DNA of 64,000 nt, taken from contig NW_026974140.1 in NCBI RefSeq assembly GCF_037042905.1, forward strand, positions 18,464,001 to 18,528,000. Reading direction: 5' to 3'. The notes beneath the pieces were generated by a model. It did not search any database, was not told the origin of the DNA, and saw nothing but the letters and a program-made list of their open reading frames with translations. This document shows, piece after piece, positions 45,380-57,929 of this stretch. Every line of letters starts with the position of its first letter. The stretch's first letter is position 1. The position numbers were made by a program, and so were the translations under genes. This DNA comes from Lytechinus pictus (taxonomy: Eukaryota; Echinodermata; Echinoidea; Temnopleuroida; Toxopneustidae).

Positions 45380-45511
45380 ACACAAAGCTTCACACATGAT
45401 CACACGGCTGTTATTTTACGATTGATTATACTGATTCATTATGTTAATCAAGTGTACAAAGTAACTCAACAATCAATCACTAAGTTTTATGTTACAGGCT
45501 CCTGGGGGTGT
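45380..45511. mobile_element. Small foldback element, GTAACACAAAGCTTAGC family (copy 3)
   Basis: Left cacaaagcttcacacatg, right tcactaagttttatgttacaggctcc. Weak inverted match, same centre (attttacgattgatt) as the copy at 12563. Confidence 0.5.
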
Positions 45512-45685
45512 TTCACAATAATTTAACCCTGACTAAAAAACACTTAAACTCCCATTTGCATGTGAAATATAATATACCACATCACAGCATTGGTCAAATC
45601 ATGCTTAGACATCAATGACGTTACACATTAGGTACTGTGTACACGTTGAGATTTCAGCATAACTCTTTGTGAAACATCCTTTCAT

Positions 45686-45840
45686 GAAAGGACTTGTCAG
45701 ACATTTTATCCGACAAGTGCCATTTTATCTGACAGTTACCATAGTAACAATGCCTCTCAGCAAATCAGAATCAAGGATAGTTATCAGATCTGATATCTTG
45801 TCAGACAAAGATGTTCACTGAATGTTACTCTTCATGTCTA
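45686..45840. mobile_element. Small foldback element with X-box-like palindrome
   Basis: Contains GTTACCATAGTAAC at 45735-45748, identical to 21088-21101. The ends cttgtcagacat and tgtcagacaaagatg are inverted. Confidence 0.55.
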
Positions 45841-47059
45841 TGATACATCATATTTAAAACGCTTTCATATAAAGCCTCTCTATATAATTAACATATACAT
45901 ATATACTGGTATGTGTTTAATGTACTATGTATAATTCTTCTATTACTTCAATAATGCATGATCATATTATATTCAATTAAAGACCTAAATGTTCTCACTG
46001 TAAACTCCTTGGCAATACTCATTATCTACATCACTTCATCATTGGAGCATTTCTTTCTCATTTCAAAGAGAAAAAAGCTCTCCCACCTAATGCAATCACA
46101 TGTGAGATCAGGGGATTATTTCCCAAAGATTTAATATCTCACTTGCATTCCCTGTTGCATATGGTATATTATCATGTTGGTCTTAACATGCTCAAGAGAC
46201 ACCCGCTACTGCATAATCATCAATGAGGTTATGTGTTAAATATATGCATGTGAGAGCCGAAGCATGACTCTAAATCACACTTAAATCTTTGTGAAATACG
46301 TCTTTAACAGTTTGCTATATTTATACGGCAGTACACCAGAGACAGAAACTTCTTTCTTTTTATTTCAAGAAGCTCTCTCAATGCAATGCAATAGTTGTCA
46401 GCTTTAAAGCATCCTTTGTGAGATTTAGGTCACATGATAAGAACACTCTTCATCACATTTATTTCACTAGATTTCCATGTACATCACAGAAATACAGATT
46501 AATTACAGAGATTACTCAACACACATACCATTACATTCATTTTGGCACATAAAATCATGTCCAATTAACACACCTCCATACTGTATGCTGGCAATCATAT
46601 ACAACATTATATGATCCTGTCAAATAAATACATGCAGTTTACACAGACCATTGCTATTGAATATTAAACAGCTCGTCACAACATTACATTCCATTACAGA
46701 TGAACATAATATACTGTGGATATGTTTAAAACTGAGCTTTTAAAACCAAAAGGAGTTGTTTAAAAACATGCTCAGTGTACAAATAACATCAATCAAGACA
46801 TGAATCATTACAGTATCCTCTTCATGTTGTAAAATCACACAGAATTCTCAGTAGCTTTTTTCACCAGGAACCCTTTCGAGATATAGGTCATTATCTCAAA
46901 AAGATGGGAAATTCCCTGATGCAATGGTTGAGAGTCACCGCTGACGTCAGCCTTGGGTCTATCCAAACATCAAACCCATTGGTTTCCAAACACTTTAATC
47001 CTCATAGGATTAGATGCAGGATTCTCTTGGCCTGGTGGCCAATTGGTTAATGAAGACTC
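45841..47059. other. KLHL 3' flank, no gene recognised
   Basis: AT-rich; most likely includes the 3' untranslated region of the minus-strand kelch gene ending at 47060. No single poly(A) signal stands out. Confidence 0.35.
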
Positions 47060-47119
47060 CTATGTTACAGGAACTTGTACCACACAGGCTCCAGCACGAC
47101 CAGGTGTAAGTGAGGCAGC
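47060..47119 (-). CDS. KLHL last exon, end of kelch repeat 6
   Basis: Twenty codons including TAG (47062-47060). The acceptor ttgtgactttag is followed by [19 protein letters not shown], which closes the last kelch blade and matches the vertebrate C-terminal [14 protein letters not shown] pattern. A transposon end lies only 43 bases upstream in the intron. Confidence 0.9.
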   Translation of the reverse strand, partial: AASLTPGRAGACVVQVPVT

Positions 47120-50100
47120 CTAAAGTCACAAGGAAAGGAGAAATATTGGAACAGATATATTACAGAGCTGCCAACATTGGGATGATACAATCCAGAAGAT
47201 TTCGCGGAGGTATGATTTTGTGAGGGAGCGCGCGGCGAAATGTCCCACGGACGGGAGTTTTGGGTAGCAAAACTCATTAAGAAACAACATTTGATAGTAA
47301 CCGACAGCTGTCTTAAGTAAAACATCAAAACTTTTGGCACATAGTCTAGATTAAATGCACATTAGAGAGATATCATGAATTGTCATTGACTAAAAAATAA
47401 GTTCAAGCTTCAGGCAATACAGTAGAACATATTAAAATGATTCATAAAAGAATGCATTCAACATGAAAATACCTTTATTGTCCAGAGGGGGAAAGGGCTG
47501 CAGTAGTGGAAGATGAGCTTGCCTGGCCCTGTAAAGAGGGCCGAGGGATTCCTGTGAAAATTGCCTTTTTGTAGCAAGCACGCACAGCCAGCCAGCACCA
47601 GGCTAGCTCACTCACGAAAGAGAAAATGTTCAAATCCGATCTACCCAAGTAAAAGTAGGCAAAAAAATCTCCACTTTGCTACTGTTCTTCAGGATTGTCA
47701 ATAAAATTATTCCTAAAAGTCAGGGTGTAATCATAATAGTAACCCATCGTTGATCCACAGTTTCAGCTCGAATAAAGCGCAGACAAGCTTCCGAAAAATG
47801 CATCGGACTTCCCTTCTCGCATAGCCTCCTGCCGCGGCGCAGTCTGCCGGAGACCAGGCAGTGCCGCACCGGGGCGCGTCGGGGGGCATGTGCATGGAGT
47901 GCCGCTGAAGTGTTTCCCTCACGCACATTGCAGGACCAGAAAAAAAATTGCTTGTTAGACTAATTCACCAGTCGTTCGGTAAAATTATCTTCATTTACAT
48001 TGGAAATCAATGTACGATTATACAAAAACTGGTAAAAGTAACTGGGTAAAATGAAAATGTGATAAGGAGTTTCCACGTGGGTGTAAGGGGAGTTGAACAT
48101 GCTAGACTCGTGAAACAGTCGTTTTTATGAATTTTACTATTTAACAGCTAAAAATCACAATTATCCGGGAGATTTTGGCATGGGGTCGGGAGAACGGGAG
48201 ATTGGATCGAAATCCAGTATTCTCCCGCAGGATCCGGGAGACTTGGTAGCTCTGATATTACATGGTTTTTAAAACAGAGAGAAAAGGTCAATAACATAAA
48301 CATAAAAGCTCAATCACAAAGAGTTTTTAATATAGTGTAAATGTACCAAAGAAATTATTATCAAAATTTGGAGTATAAGTATCAATTTCATTTTTTATTA
48401 TAATTTCCACATGATTATATTTTCTTCTTAATTCTCTGTACAAGGTATTGTACTTTTCATCAAAATACTTGTAGAAATAATAGTTTTAAAACCCTAACCC
48501 ATCTCTTTATGTGTATTCTTTCTAGTCATATTTTCATCTCAACATTACATTACCATTTTGATCTGAACTTTTTTTTGTAACACAGAAAGTGCCTTTTACC
48601 CCCTAACCTTTTTATCTCACCCCTTTCTAATAATTACACCATTTGCAAGACATCTGTAAACTACTTCAATCTCTCATTAAATTTGCTACAAAAGTATCAC
48701 GATACACCAACCGAGTGAACTGTACTTTCATGGATGATGATGAAAAGTATTTGCAGTATATTATTATTACAATTTCAAACAAATTTCAATCTCATCCTTG
48801 GCTGTGCACAGGATTATTAAGGTGGAGAGAAGTAAAAATGGGATGCAAAAGTAATTGCATTTATGGCAGTTGGGTGGATTTATATAAAAATTTGCAATAA
48901 AAAATGGTTTCCAAACTTCAGGGATGGGCCACCTACCACCCCCTGCAGAGGTGCATGATTTTATCCATGGTTCTTAGAAATACTAAGAGCTTGGTACTCA
49001 CTGTAGACCATTCTCCTGTTTGTGGGTCATAGCATTCTACTGCACTCAGGTACGTCTGGCCGTCGTATCCACCCACTGCAAACAAACGATCTCCTAATAC
49101 AGCTACACCTACAGCATCTCGACAAAGACTCATTGGGGCTACCGTACACCACGTGTCGGAACGCGGGTCGTATCTGGTTAGAAGAGATTAGAAATAGTGT
49201 CAACGCAATGATGAGGTTCTGTAAAAACTGTAATGCAGTATTACTTGTATTACAGTTATTAAGCTTTACTCTTAATCTAAACAGAATAATTTTGATTTTT
49301 AAAAGGAATTGAAATCTTATTCATCCAGCTAATCAAAAGCAAATATGATATAATGTAACTTCTGAAGGTTTCCATGCCAAAGGAGTGTAGAGGTTTCACG
49401 ATACACAATGTATTCTTTTGTTGGTCCTGAAAATGAGCACTCAAAATGAGCACTCGTGTTCTTGTTGTCTTCAGGAGAAAGTAAGAATAAATATGATACG
49501 GACACTGCAAAATATTACTTTTATTGTTTTAAGCTCATCACGTTCTATCATACATGTTGTATAATATAAATATGAGCTTTCCTATTTTCTTCAAAGAATA
49601 CAATTATTCATTTTTACTTTATAACATTGCTCAACTCACACAGATGACCAATTGAAAATAAATTACAACACCCTTGCCCTCCCTGGTCTTAGAACTTACC
49701 TCTCTACACAGTCAAACTGTTTAGAACTCTGTTGTGTAGCTGGTGCATCATGTCCCCCTATGGCATACAGACAACCATTACATACAGCCACACCCAGTCC
49801 CCCTCGGCGTTTAGACATGGGTGAACAAAGAGACCACCTGTTGGTATGAGGATCATAAACCTCCATGGATCGTAAGCAAGAGCTACCATCACGACCACCT
49901 ACAGCATACAATCTGTGAAAGGAGGTGGAAAATGATCAGGATTACTAGTAATTCAATTCATAGTATGTACTTTGTAGAGTGCTCAAAGCTCTACTATCAA
50001 CAATTCATAGATAAAATATGCAAATTATTACTCAGTTCTATTTTGTATTTTTTCTTTTAATACTGTAATAAAATGGGGTTTTTTCATGTCAATAGGGGTA

Positions 50101-53100
50101 TTAAAACTGCAGTACATGTGTGTATGCTAAAGTAACTTTTTTGGGGGAGAAACTCTTGAGCACATAAAGAACAAAACAAAATTGGAATATGAACTTGTTC
50201 AATGGCCAAATGCCTTCATGTAATTTGACATGAATTATTCAAGCCACCTTTTCTCACTTTAAAAGTAGCAAGCTGCAAGTTAAAGACTTTGAAATAAAGT
50301 CCACTGTTTACGCTTCAAGAAAGAAAAAAAAAACTTTTTTGCATGCACAATTCAATGTATCATGCAGGTGCATTTTCAGAAACGATAGTTTCACAACAAG
50401 TGTAAATTTCATACTGCAACAAAGTGTATGTCAAGCATATAATTAATATCACACATGATTGGGAGGTTATAAGAGACAGCAGAAACAGCTTGAGTTTCCT
50501 GTCTTGGATTTCCTCCATAATCACACCCATCTAATAATTACTTCCTTACTTTCTCCACATTCACTATAAATGTATGAAAATATAAATGCATTGATAAACA
50601 TCAAATATAACAAATATATAAACCTAAAGATATGTACTTTAGTTTAACACGTGCACAATCAAAATATTGATTTCAAATTTGAAGTTTTACAATGTCTTCA
50701 TCTACTTACTCTTTATCAAATATTACACACACTATATAAACTTCATTAAGTTCATCACAAGCACAATCTAATGTTTGATTTAAAACTTGAAGTTTTACAA
50801 TGTTTTCATCTACATGTACATAAGACTCACAATATGTACTTCATACAGTGCATCATATGTAAAATCAAAAGTTTGATTACAAATTTTGAAGTGTTAAGCT
50901 ACTTACTTTCTATCTAAGACTGCTACTCCAACTGTACTTCGAGGGGTTGACATGGGTGCTACATAACTCCATTGTTTGCTGTGAGGGTCATATCTCTCTA
51001 CTGAAGCAAGATAGCTCCAACCATCATGACCACCAACAGCGTACATAGGACCTTCTAGCACTCCAACACCTTCAGAGAAAACAAATCAAATGTATTTGAA
51101 TAAGAACAAGAGAGCTAAGAACCAGGAGCTGTAACACAAAGCTTAGCGATTGATTGGATATAATGATCAATGTAATCAAGCATAAAGATCAGTCCTATGA
51201 TCAAAGACTCAGCTTTGTATTAAGGGGCCTAGAAAGAGTAAAGCTATACCACTGGTCACACTAATACTTTTATTATAAAATAAACATGAATACTACCTAC
51301 TTTGGAACTTCAGTGGAATAATATCCTTAAAATGGTTTATGATACACCATGAAGTGAGTCCTAGAAGGACTGAGAGAAAGTGGATAGAGGTAGAAATTAA
51401 ATGGGAAGTGGAAGGTTGGAAGATAGAGTATTCTTTTTTTTAATTAATGTTGTCCTTGCAAGGACTGTAAATGAGAGAAGTTGAGAGGTTTGAGTAGTTG
51501 CAGAGCAAGAGAGAAGATTTAACGTTGCGGGTGTAGGTTGACTGTCCCTCGTCTCACTCCTGAAGACGGACAGTCAACCTGCCCGAAACGTCAAGTCTTC
51601 GCTCCTGCTCTGGACCATAAACTTGACATGAAATTAAAAAGTCCCTCCGTTGAAAGTGATCAGGATGTCTTACCCAGACCATGTCTATGAGTCCCCATAG
51701 AGGGCAGCATATTCCATGTTTTAGAAGCTGGATAATAGCACTCCACAGTATTTAATGTCTTGAGTCCATCACGACCTCCTACCACATAGAGCTTATCTTC
51801 AATGACTGCCACCCCAAACTGAAGTCTTCTTCCGCTCATATGACCCACGTGGGTCCATACATTGGTACGAAGCTCATACTTCTCAATGTTTGTAGCACCT
51901 GACAAAGGAATTGCAGAATGAATAAAATATAATTTCATGATAAGTTTATAAAAAGATGGGAAAAGAAAATATATTGGTTCATGGAAGTGATATGTTAATC
52001 CCAACAACAATAAAAGTGAATAGATTTCCTCAAATGTACTACTAATATTTTCTCATTCACACATATTGGGACTAGCATGCTTTTTGTATGATAAACCAAT
52101 AGAATAATCATGTACTTCTTCACATAAATCCTGTGACCATTCTATCATAAATTAACTTTGCACATGTAGGTGCATCAAATAAGGCGTCAGAAAAATATGA
52201 AACAAAAATGAATAATCGTAGTTATCGTAGAAATCGTAGAAAAGAAAATTGAAAGTCTAAACAATCAACAGCAACAGCAGTTGCATGTAATCTAACGTTG
52301 CAATAATAATATATATTTCTGTCTTTAAAATTGGTCAACTGATTGAAAAATATTATATAATACAATCTATTGCCTGTATAACTGTTTAAAATATATTTTT
52401 CAACCAAATTTGGAGAGACTAAAGAGAACATACCTTTAGTACTATCCATTCCTCCTACAGCATATAGAGCTCCTACAGTAGACTTCCTTGGTTTGGTCCT
52501 AGCACTCTGCATCAAAGGTCTTCTCTCTGGTAGTAGGTGATACTTCATTGCATCCATTATTAACCTCTGACATTTATCATCTCCTTTAAACAATGGGTTG
52601 TTATCTACAGCATCACTTAGAAACTGCAATTAAAGAATTTTGAAAACATGCTTTATTAAGATTTTTTTCATCAATATTACACATGTTTAATTCAGTTCAA
52701 TTAATGTTTATTTTTGCACTAACCACAGCACCAAACTTGAAATGAGGCTGGTACTAAGACAGACTTCACTCAAGAGTGATTTGATAAGTGATTTGATAAG
52801 TATTTTAAAAAATACATTGCACTGGAGTTAGGTTCGGTATGATTGATCATGAAAGATCTAAAAGGGAAATTCTGTTTAGTTATAGAAAATGTACAGAGCA
52901 ATTAACATGAATTCTATCATGAAAAAGTACCTTGAATGATTTTTTACATGAAAAGTAAAGAGCAACAGGATGTTCCATTTTGATTTGCCAGTGAATAGAA
53001 AACTAATGTCCCTACATGATTTTAAAGTCTGAACACTGAACTTGAAGTCACCCAATGAATAATCATCACATGACCCTCCCTTTCCCTGTCAATTATTCTC

Positions 53101-55166
53101 AACTTACTTGTGGTGAGAGCAGTGGGAGTCTGATATGTTCAAGCAGCTTTGCAATCTCAGATTGTCTAGATACCACATCATAGTTAGCCCAGGCCAGCAA
53201 GGCATAGTACACAGTCTCTTCATTAGGAACATTGAGATCATCGCTAGAGAAGAGGTTACAAACTTCATCTGATCCTAGCATTAGAAACTCCTGATTCTGA
53301 GTCACCTCCACTAGATGTTCCTATATCACATGTTCATGACAAGGATAAAACAGAATTAGCTTCAATAATGGTAGGGAATGGTATTAAAGGTCACCACCAT
53401 AATTAAGTGATTCTCATAGGATTTGTACAGGGAGTATTCAGTTATAGTGGACAAAGGGTTAAAAAGATGTGATAGAAATAAGAGTTGCACATATAGATTT
53501 AAAAAAAAGAAGCTAATGACAATATTGAACGAATTGCCATAAAATTTCAGTCTTTTATCTTCTTATTTTTCCAGTCCAATCCATTGGGTATTTGGTATAC
53601 ATGTAGCATACTTTCATTGTGGTTACAAGTGCTTCACAATTTGCTTCGTCCTTAGTGATAACATTTTAAAAGAGACCATTTGAGCAATACACTGGGTATT
53701 TGGTATAATGTTGAAATTACCATTTTATTGCTCATACTACCTTTGAAACACCGCCCCTAAAAAATATCTTGCCCTTTTGCCTAACATATATATCAAATGT
53801 TTGGACTGAATCATTAATAAAAGGCAAACATCAACAATAGTGTTAAGATACATGATCAAGTAATTAAAACAAATTACCACTTCCAGACAATGAAATAAAT
53901 TAAGTTGCTTAACTTATGGATTATCATAAACCAGTCAATGAATTTGCTCACCATAGTGTAATTATGTGCTGCCCTGAGTAGATCTGTACAGCTCTGTCTA
54001 TCAGCAAATGATCGGATTCCTAAGCAGTTAGATGGGTGGAGTTGTTTGACAAGAAATCCACAACAAGCTTCTACAACTTCTGACAACTGTAGGATACTAG
54101 CTGTGGCAAGCAACCTTTCAACATTACTCTCTTTCAACACTACCTCACCTGTGGGTATCAGAATAAGCACATATTGAATGACTTGATCTATTGATCTGTA
54201 ACACCATATAATGTGAATTTCACACATGAATCTAGGGAGCTGCAGTATAAAGTGGTTTCTTCATAAAACATAAAGGGAATTTGTAAACTTGATGAGAGAT
54301 AAGAGGAGAATGCTAGTCATACAAGCACAGAAGTTACATTGTAAATCTAAATCTGGATTTTCATTATGAATGGTTACTTTCTCATGTCCATTGATGTATT
54401 TTTGTTATATTTTAGTTTGCTATCAAATAGCTTATCAGATGGTTAGGTATATGTATGTGCAAAAAATTGCATAAATGAGAACTTGCATTGGATGTCATTC
54501 AATAATAATATTTCTAAAGGGCCAAATCCACATTGATTATGTGCTCAGGGCATTGAGGCAGGTTAAGTTTGCAAGAGCTCTTTATAAGGACTGTAATCAA
54601 TTGTGTGACTAATGTACATGAATGCTAATAGCTACATTAAACATTTATGAATCATAGTTTCACTTGGTAAAAAAGATTTATTATTACCAAGAAATTAACA
54701 AAGAAAGTAGGCATATAACCTTGAAGTCCCTATATAAAGCCTAGATGAGAATGATGGATTACAGTAATGATTGGGTTAATAGCTAACCTGTGTAGATATA
54801 CTGGATACAAGCTTTGAGTGCAGGTGGATCCATGCTCCATAGCTGTATCTCAGTCTCCTGCGATTCACGGAGGTTGTTAGTAAACATCGCTGCAAAATAA
54901 TCCGACACCGAACTCAAGACCAATCTATGAGCAGGGATCCGTACGTCCCCAGCTATGAGCACCACGTCCGTCAGCTGTCGTCTGTGAAGATAACCCTGCA
55001 TCTTCTTGAAGGTTCTCTCAGCATGGTTGATGGAGAAGAAATGCTCCCCCTCGGCTGGGTTCTCTTCCATGCTCTCTCCCCATGGAGCCCCCATTGAGGC
55101 TAGAGAATGGGAGGAGCCATTCAAGCTGATGCTTCGTCTGGTTGCCAGTTTGATTGCCACAGGTAG
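47060..55166 (-). CDS. Kelch-like protein of the KLHL1/4/5 group (gene span, nine coding exons, start exon missing)
   Basis: BTB-BACK-kelch protein; the family serves as substrate adaptors of cullin-3 ubiquitin ligases or binds actin. Minus-strand exons in order: 55166-54788, 54148-53952, 53320-53108, 52623-52434, 51898-51674, 51069-50907, 49912-49700, 49173-49002 and 47119-47060, 1812 bases or 603 residues plus stop, all phases matching. BTB ([21 protein letters not shown]) in the first exon, BACK ([14 protein letters not shown]) in the next two, and a linker with [20 protein letters not shown]. Six kelch repeats follow, each with AVGG or AIGG. The [36 protein letters not shown] and RAGACVV blocks match vertebrate KLHL1, 4 and 5, so I read it as their single counterpart. 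The first exon here opens in phase 0 after an acceptor, so an upstream start exon exists; a weak candidate is seven codons at 59608-59588. Confidence 0.93.
47163..48254. mobile_element. Non-autonomous DNA transposon, 1092 bp, 6-bp target duplication ATATTA
   Basis: Ends CAGAGCTGCCAA and TTGGTAGCTCTG are inverted copies (11 of 12), flanked by ATATTA at 47157-47162 and 48255-48260. Near the right end are cgggagaacgggagatt and ccgggagacttgg. The centre (about 47800-47930) is GC-rich with short open frames of no recognised family. It lies inside the last KLHL intron. Confidence 0.8.
49002..49173 (-). CDS. KLHL exon, kelch repeats 5-6
   Basis: Acceptor cttctaaccag, donor gtgagt in phase 0. Encodes [38 protein letters not shown] and [13 protein letters not shown]. 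Confidence 0.93.
49700..49912 (-). CDS. KLHL exon, kelch repeats 4-5
   Basis: Acceptor cctttcacag, donor gtaagt in phase 2. Encodes [34 protein letters not shown] and [18 protein letters not shown] to CVE. Confidence 0.93.
50907..51069 (-). CDS. KLHL exon, kelch repeat 3
   Basis: Acceptor ttttctctgaag, donor gtaagt. Encodes [33 protein letters not shown] and [16 protein letters not shown]. It is a short exon, found by reading the minus strand between its neighbours; phases fit both. Confidence 0.93.
51121..51233. mobile_element. Small foldback element, GTAACACAAAGCTTAGC family (copy 4)
   Basis: Left aggagctgtaacacaaagct then tagcgattgattgg; right actcagctttgtattaagggg. In a KLHL intron. Confidence 0.6.
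51504..51609. repeat. Long hairpin with a CTGAAGACG...CGAAACGTC core
   Basis: Arms 51504-51547 and 51568-51609 are imperfect inverted copies: agcaagagagaagattt against the complement of aagtcttcgctcctgct, then ggttgactgtcc against ggacagtcaacc. The 20-base loop and right arm read ctgaagacgg ... cgaaacgtc. This is reminiscent of hammerhead-like segments at the ends of Penelope-like elements, but I could not fit it to the ribozyme core. Confidence 0.6.
51674..51898 (-). CDS. KLHL exon, kelch repeats 1-2
   Basis: Acceptor cctttgtcag, donor gtaaga in phase 1. Encodes [38 protein letters not shown] and [18 protein letters not shown] to GTHRHGLG. Confidence 0.93.
52434..52623 (-). CDS. KLHL exon, BACK end and first kelch blade start
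   Basis: Acceptor tttaattgcag, donor gtatgt in phase 1. Encodes [19 protein letters not shown], then [17 protein letters not shown] and [20 protein letters not shown]. Confidence 0.93.
53108..53320 (-). CDS. KLHL exon, BACK domain
   Basis: Acceptor gtgatatag, donor gtaagt in phase 0. Encodes [20 protein letters not shown] to [12 protein letters not shown], including the [20 protein letters not shown] block of BACK. Confidence 0.93.
53952..54148 (-). CDS. KLHL exon, BTB end and BACK start
   Basis: Acceptor tacccacag, donor gtgagc in phase 0. Encodes [20 protein letters not shown], then [18 protein letters not shown] to HNYTM, the conserved BTB-BACK junction. Confidence 0.93.
54788..55166 (-). 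CDS. KLHL exon with BTB domain
   Basis: First recognised exon. Acceptor ctctttgcag precedes [18 protein letters not shown]; donor gttagc follows IQYIYTG in phase 1. BTB core [14 protein letters not shown] and [20 protein letters not shown]. Translation could start at an internal Met (MGAPWGE or MEENPAE) if no upstream exon is used. Confidence 0.92.
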
Positions 55167-57405
55167 CTGCAAAGAGAAAATAAAAAAGAAAAACTATGGC
55201 TATTACTCAACAAAGATCAAGAGAGTCAGTGTGACTTACCAAAAAGATCGTTTAAAATGAAAATTTACTTTTGTGATAGATTTTGACATAATATTCAGAA
55301 AATAAAAATAATCATGATAATAACGGTATATTTATCCAGGGTTCTTCCAGCAGGCCCTGCTATTATTATTACCCCAGCTTTAGCTGGGTCGCCTAGGTGC
55401 TCAAGAATTTAAGGGAATTCCTGCATCTTACCTTTTTTCCTCCTTTGTTTTTTTATGCCCCCCACCAACTCTCATCTTTATGCCAGTGAGGAGAGTAGTG
55501 TTTCACATATTGTCAGACCTGACAATTTTCCTTGATTTTGATTGGCTGAAAAAAACATGTGTCTGACGATTACTAAGGTAAATGTCCAATAAAACTGACT
55601 TTGTCGTCGATAACATCTAAAGAGTTGTTTCATTAAATCCTGTCTTACAATGGTCTAAATCCTTCGCAAATATGGAAAGCAAGTGATGGTGCATTTCTTA
55701 TTCATTAAACATTAAAATTTCTAATTTTCACAAAGTATCAATCAATGACAAATGATACTGTACTTTTGTAAGAGTTGGAAATGAGAATAATTAGTCAAAT
55801 ATGTGACCCTTCACCCCCAAAGCAACAATATGTTAAAAATCAAAATTTAGAAATTGAACATATTTCTGAAGGAGCATTTCTTCATACTTTAAAAAATAAA
55901 CAGAATTTAAGTGATTGTTGGACACAACTTTTTATTGATGCCTGAAAAATTTACTGATATTGCACAGAATGCACCTCTCAAGGGAACCCTGAATTTTAAA
56001 CCTGTGTCCTCCTTGATTTTTTGAACTCTCAACAATTTTTTTTCTCCATCAAGCCAGGCAGTAAGGCTACTTTTTGTGGTTAATTGTTGTATCTTCTTTT
56101 AAAACTAATAAACATATCAAAATCAATTTTGGGCAACTTATTTAGGGGTCTACATGATTTTTTTTTTTATAGAGTATCTGTATTACAGATGTGTTGCTGG
56201 CAATGTGTCTTCTTTGATATCACGTAGATCTATAAATGACACTGCGCAGACATGGGACACCATGCAATAGGTAAATCCTTGTGTTGGTGTTGTCATCATA
56301 AAAAAAAGGATGCGGAAATGAGTCCCAACACTGAGCTGGGACCAGGAATTTTTTTACTCTTTAATTTCTTATTTTCCTACAGCAACATTAATTATACATT
56401 TAAGAAATTGAAGCACATGTAATGCAATTTCTATTTGCTATGAGAAATATAATAATAATAATAATAGATTTGAAGAGCACATAAACTATTCACTATTTAT
56501 TCTACTATGCAAGTAAACTTTAAAGAGCTAATGCGTGTTATTAATGAAAAAGATAATGTTACAGTTGGAGCTTTCCAGTATGGTAAGGGTTGTTATTCAA
56601 GAGTTTTGGGGCTACTCAAGCAAATGCTTAATCACCATTATACGAACTTCACATTAGTGAGGATGTTCCAAATCCATCATCAAATTCAAGAGGACTTTGG
56701 AAAAGATGACAGATTTTTTTTTTCTTTTTACTTTTAGTTACGGAGTCCGACTCTTTGTGATATTTTCTTCTTGGGTAAATTGTATGATCTGTCCAAGTAT
56801 TCAAATTTTCATAATAGATTTGATTCCAAACCAAAAGCATAGCAATCAACAAAATTGTACGTCAAATATTTGTTCCATCACATAATTATACAAACTTTAG
56901 ATACGCCAATGTATAGATCTAGTGAGTGATTGTATTACCGAACGTGCATGTTATATGATGGGGTGTCTAAACTTTGCAGACTTTACAAAAATATTCATCA
57001 GGCTTAAATTTGTTCACAAAATATTCACAATTTATACAAAACTAATTCAAGAAATAATTACCACATTGACGGCAATATTGTGAACTATAAAATCATTGAC
57101 GAAAATGTGAAGTAGGTCAAGGGGTTTCCCCGGTATCGCGATTTCAAAATTCTATTCCGAATGATGAATGCTCGCTGTGCTGGAAAACCGTTCTGAAAAA
57201 GTGTGACCTAACTTCGCGGACCAAAGTTTTTGTGGAGATTAAAACAAAAACTCAAGCTCAAAAGGTGAGATATTTACATGAATATCGGATTGATGACAAA
57301 ATGCTATATCAGTCAGTACCACATTGATGATATCTGCTTGCAAAATGATATCGAGATGCTTGTTGAGAATATCAGATTTATTCGGGACGGGCGCTAACTA
57401 GTATC
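55167..57405. other. Intron or 5' flank of KLHL, no exon recognised
   Basis: AT-rich. Contains a decayed member of the X-box foldback family at 55500-55640 (ttgtcagacctgacaat, tgattggctga, attactaaggtaaa). The missing KLHL start exon could be here or further upstream. Confidence 0.4.
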
Positions 57406-57929
57406 AAATAGTAGCATACCGACGCCCACCGAATCTCAGGGACCTCATTGTTCGTGCTGAAGTGCCCTCCCTCACTAACCATTCTTCTCCCATACAGCAT
57501 GGCACCTTCAAATGCACCAGCAACAGGTGCATCATATGTGAAATACACCTTCACGAGGGCGATACTTTCACCAGCAACTCTACCAGCCTGTCTCACCAAA
57601 TCAAGGGCAACATCACATGCACTACCACTAATGTTGTATATCTCATCACTTGCAGAGTTTGTAGGGTACAATACATAGGGGAAACCAAGACCACACTCAA
57701 GAAACGATTCTACGGGCACAGATCCACCGTCAACACAGCAAAGCTGGACACTCCAGTTGGCCGCCATTTTAACCTCCCCAACCACTCCATCACTGACATG
57801 ATGCTACAGGGCATCGAATCTTTATGTACCCGTCCTGACTCAGTCCGTACTAGCAGGGAGAAGCTCTGGATGAGACGACTTCGCACCACCCAACCTCATG
57901 GCCTGAACATCCAAGAGGGGAACGACTGA
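57406..57929 (+). pseudogene. Penelope-like element, GIY-YIG endonuclease domain remnant
   Basis: One open frame from a stop at about 57403 to TGA at 57927. It begins RRPPNLRDLIVRAEVP, the usual junction before the endonuclease. A cysteine-rich stretch (FKCTSNRCIICEIH) follows, then the GIY-YIG signature as VVYLITCRVCRVQYIGET, the catalytic Arg in LKKRFYGHR, GRHFNLPNHS and REKLWMRRLRTTQPHGLN. The endonuclease domain looks intact but its reverse transcriptase is missing. Confidence 0.88.

Noticed and set aside
47720-47928. Arginine-rich minus-strand open frames of 65-68 codons.
   Set aside because: They lie in the GC-rich centre of the transposon at 47163-48254, in two overlapping frames, and match no domain I know.
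57378-57785. A 135-codon open frame on the minus strand.
   Set aside because: It is the antisense shadow of the Penelope-like GIY-YIG coding sequence.
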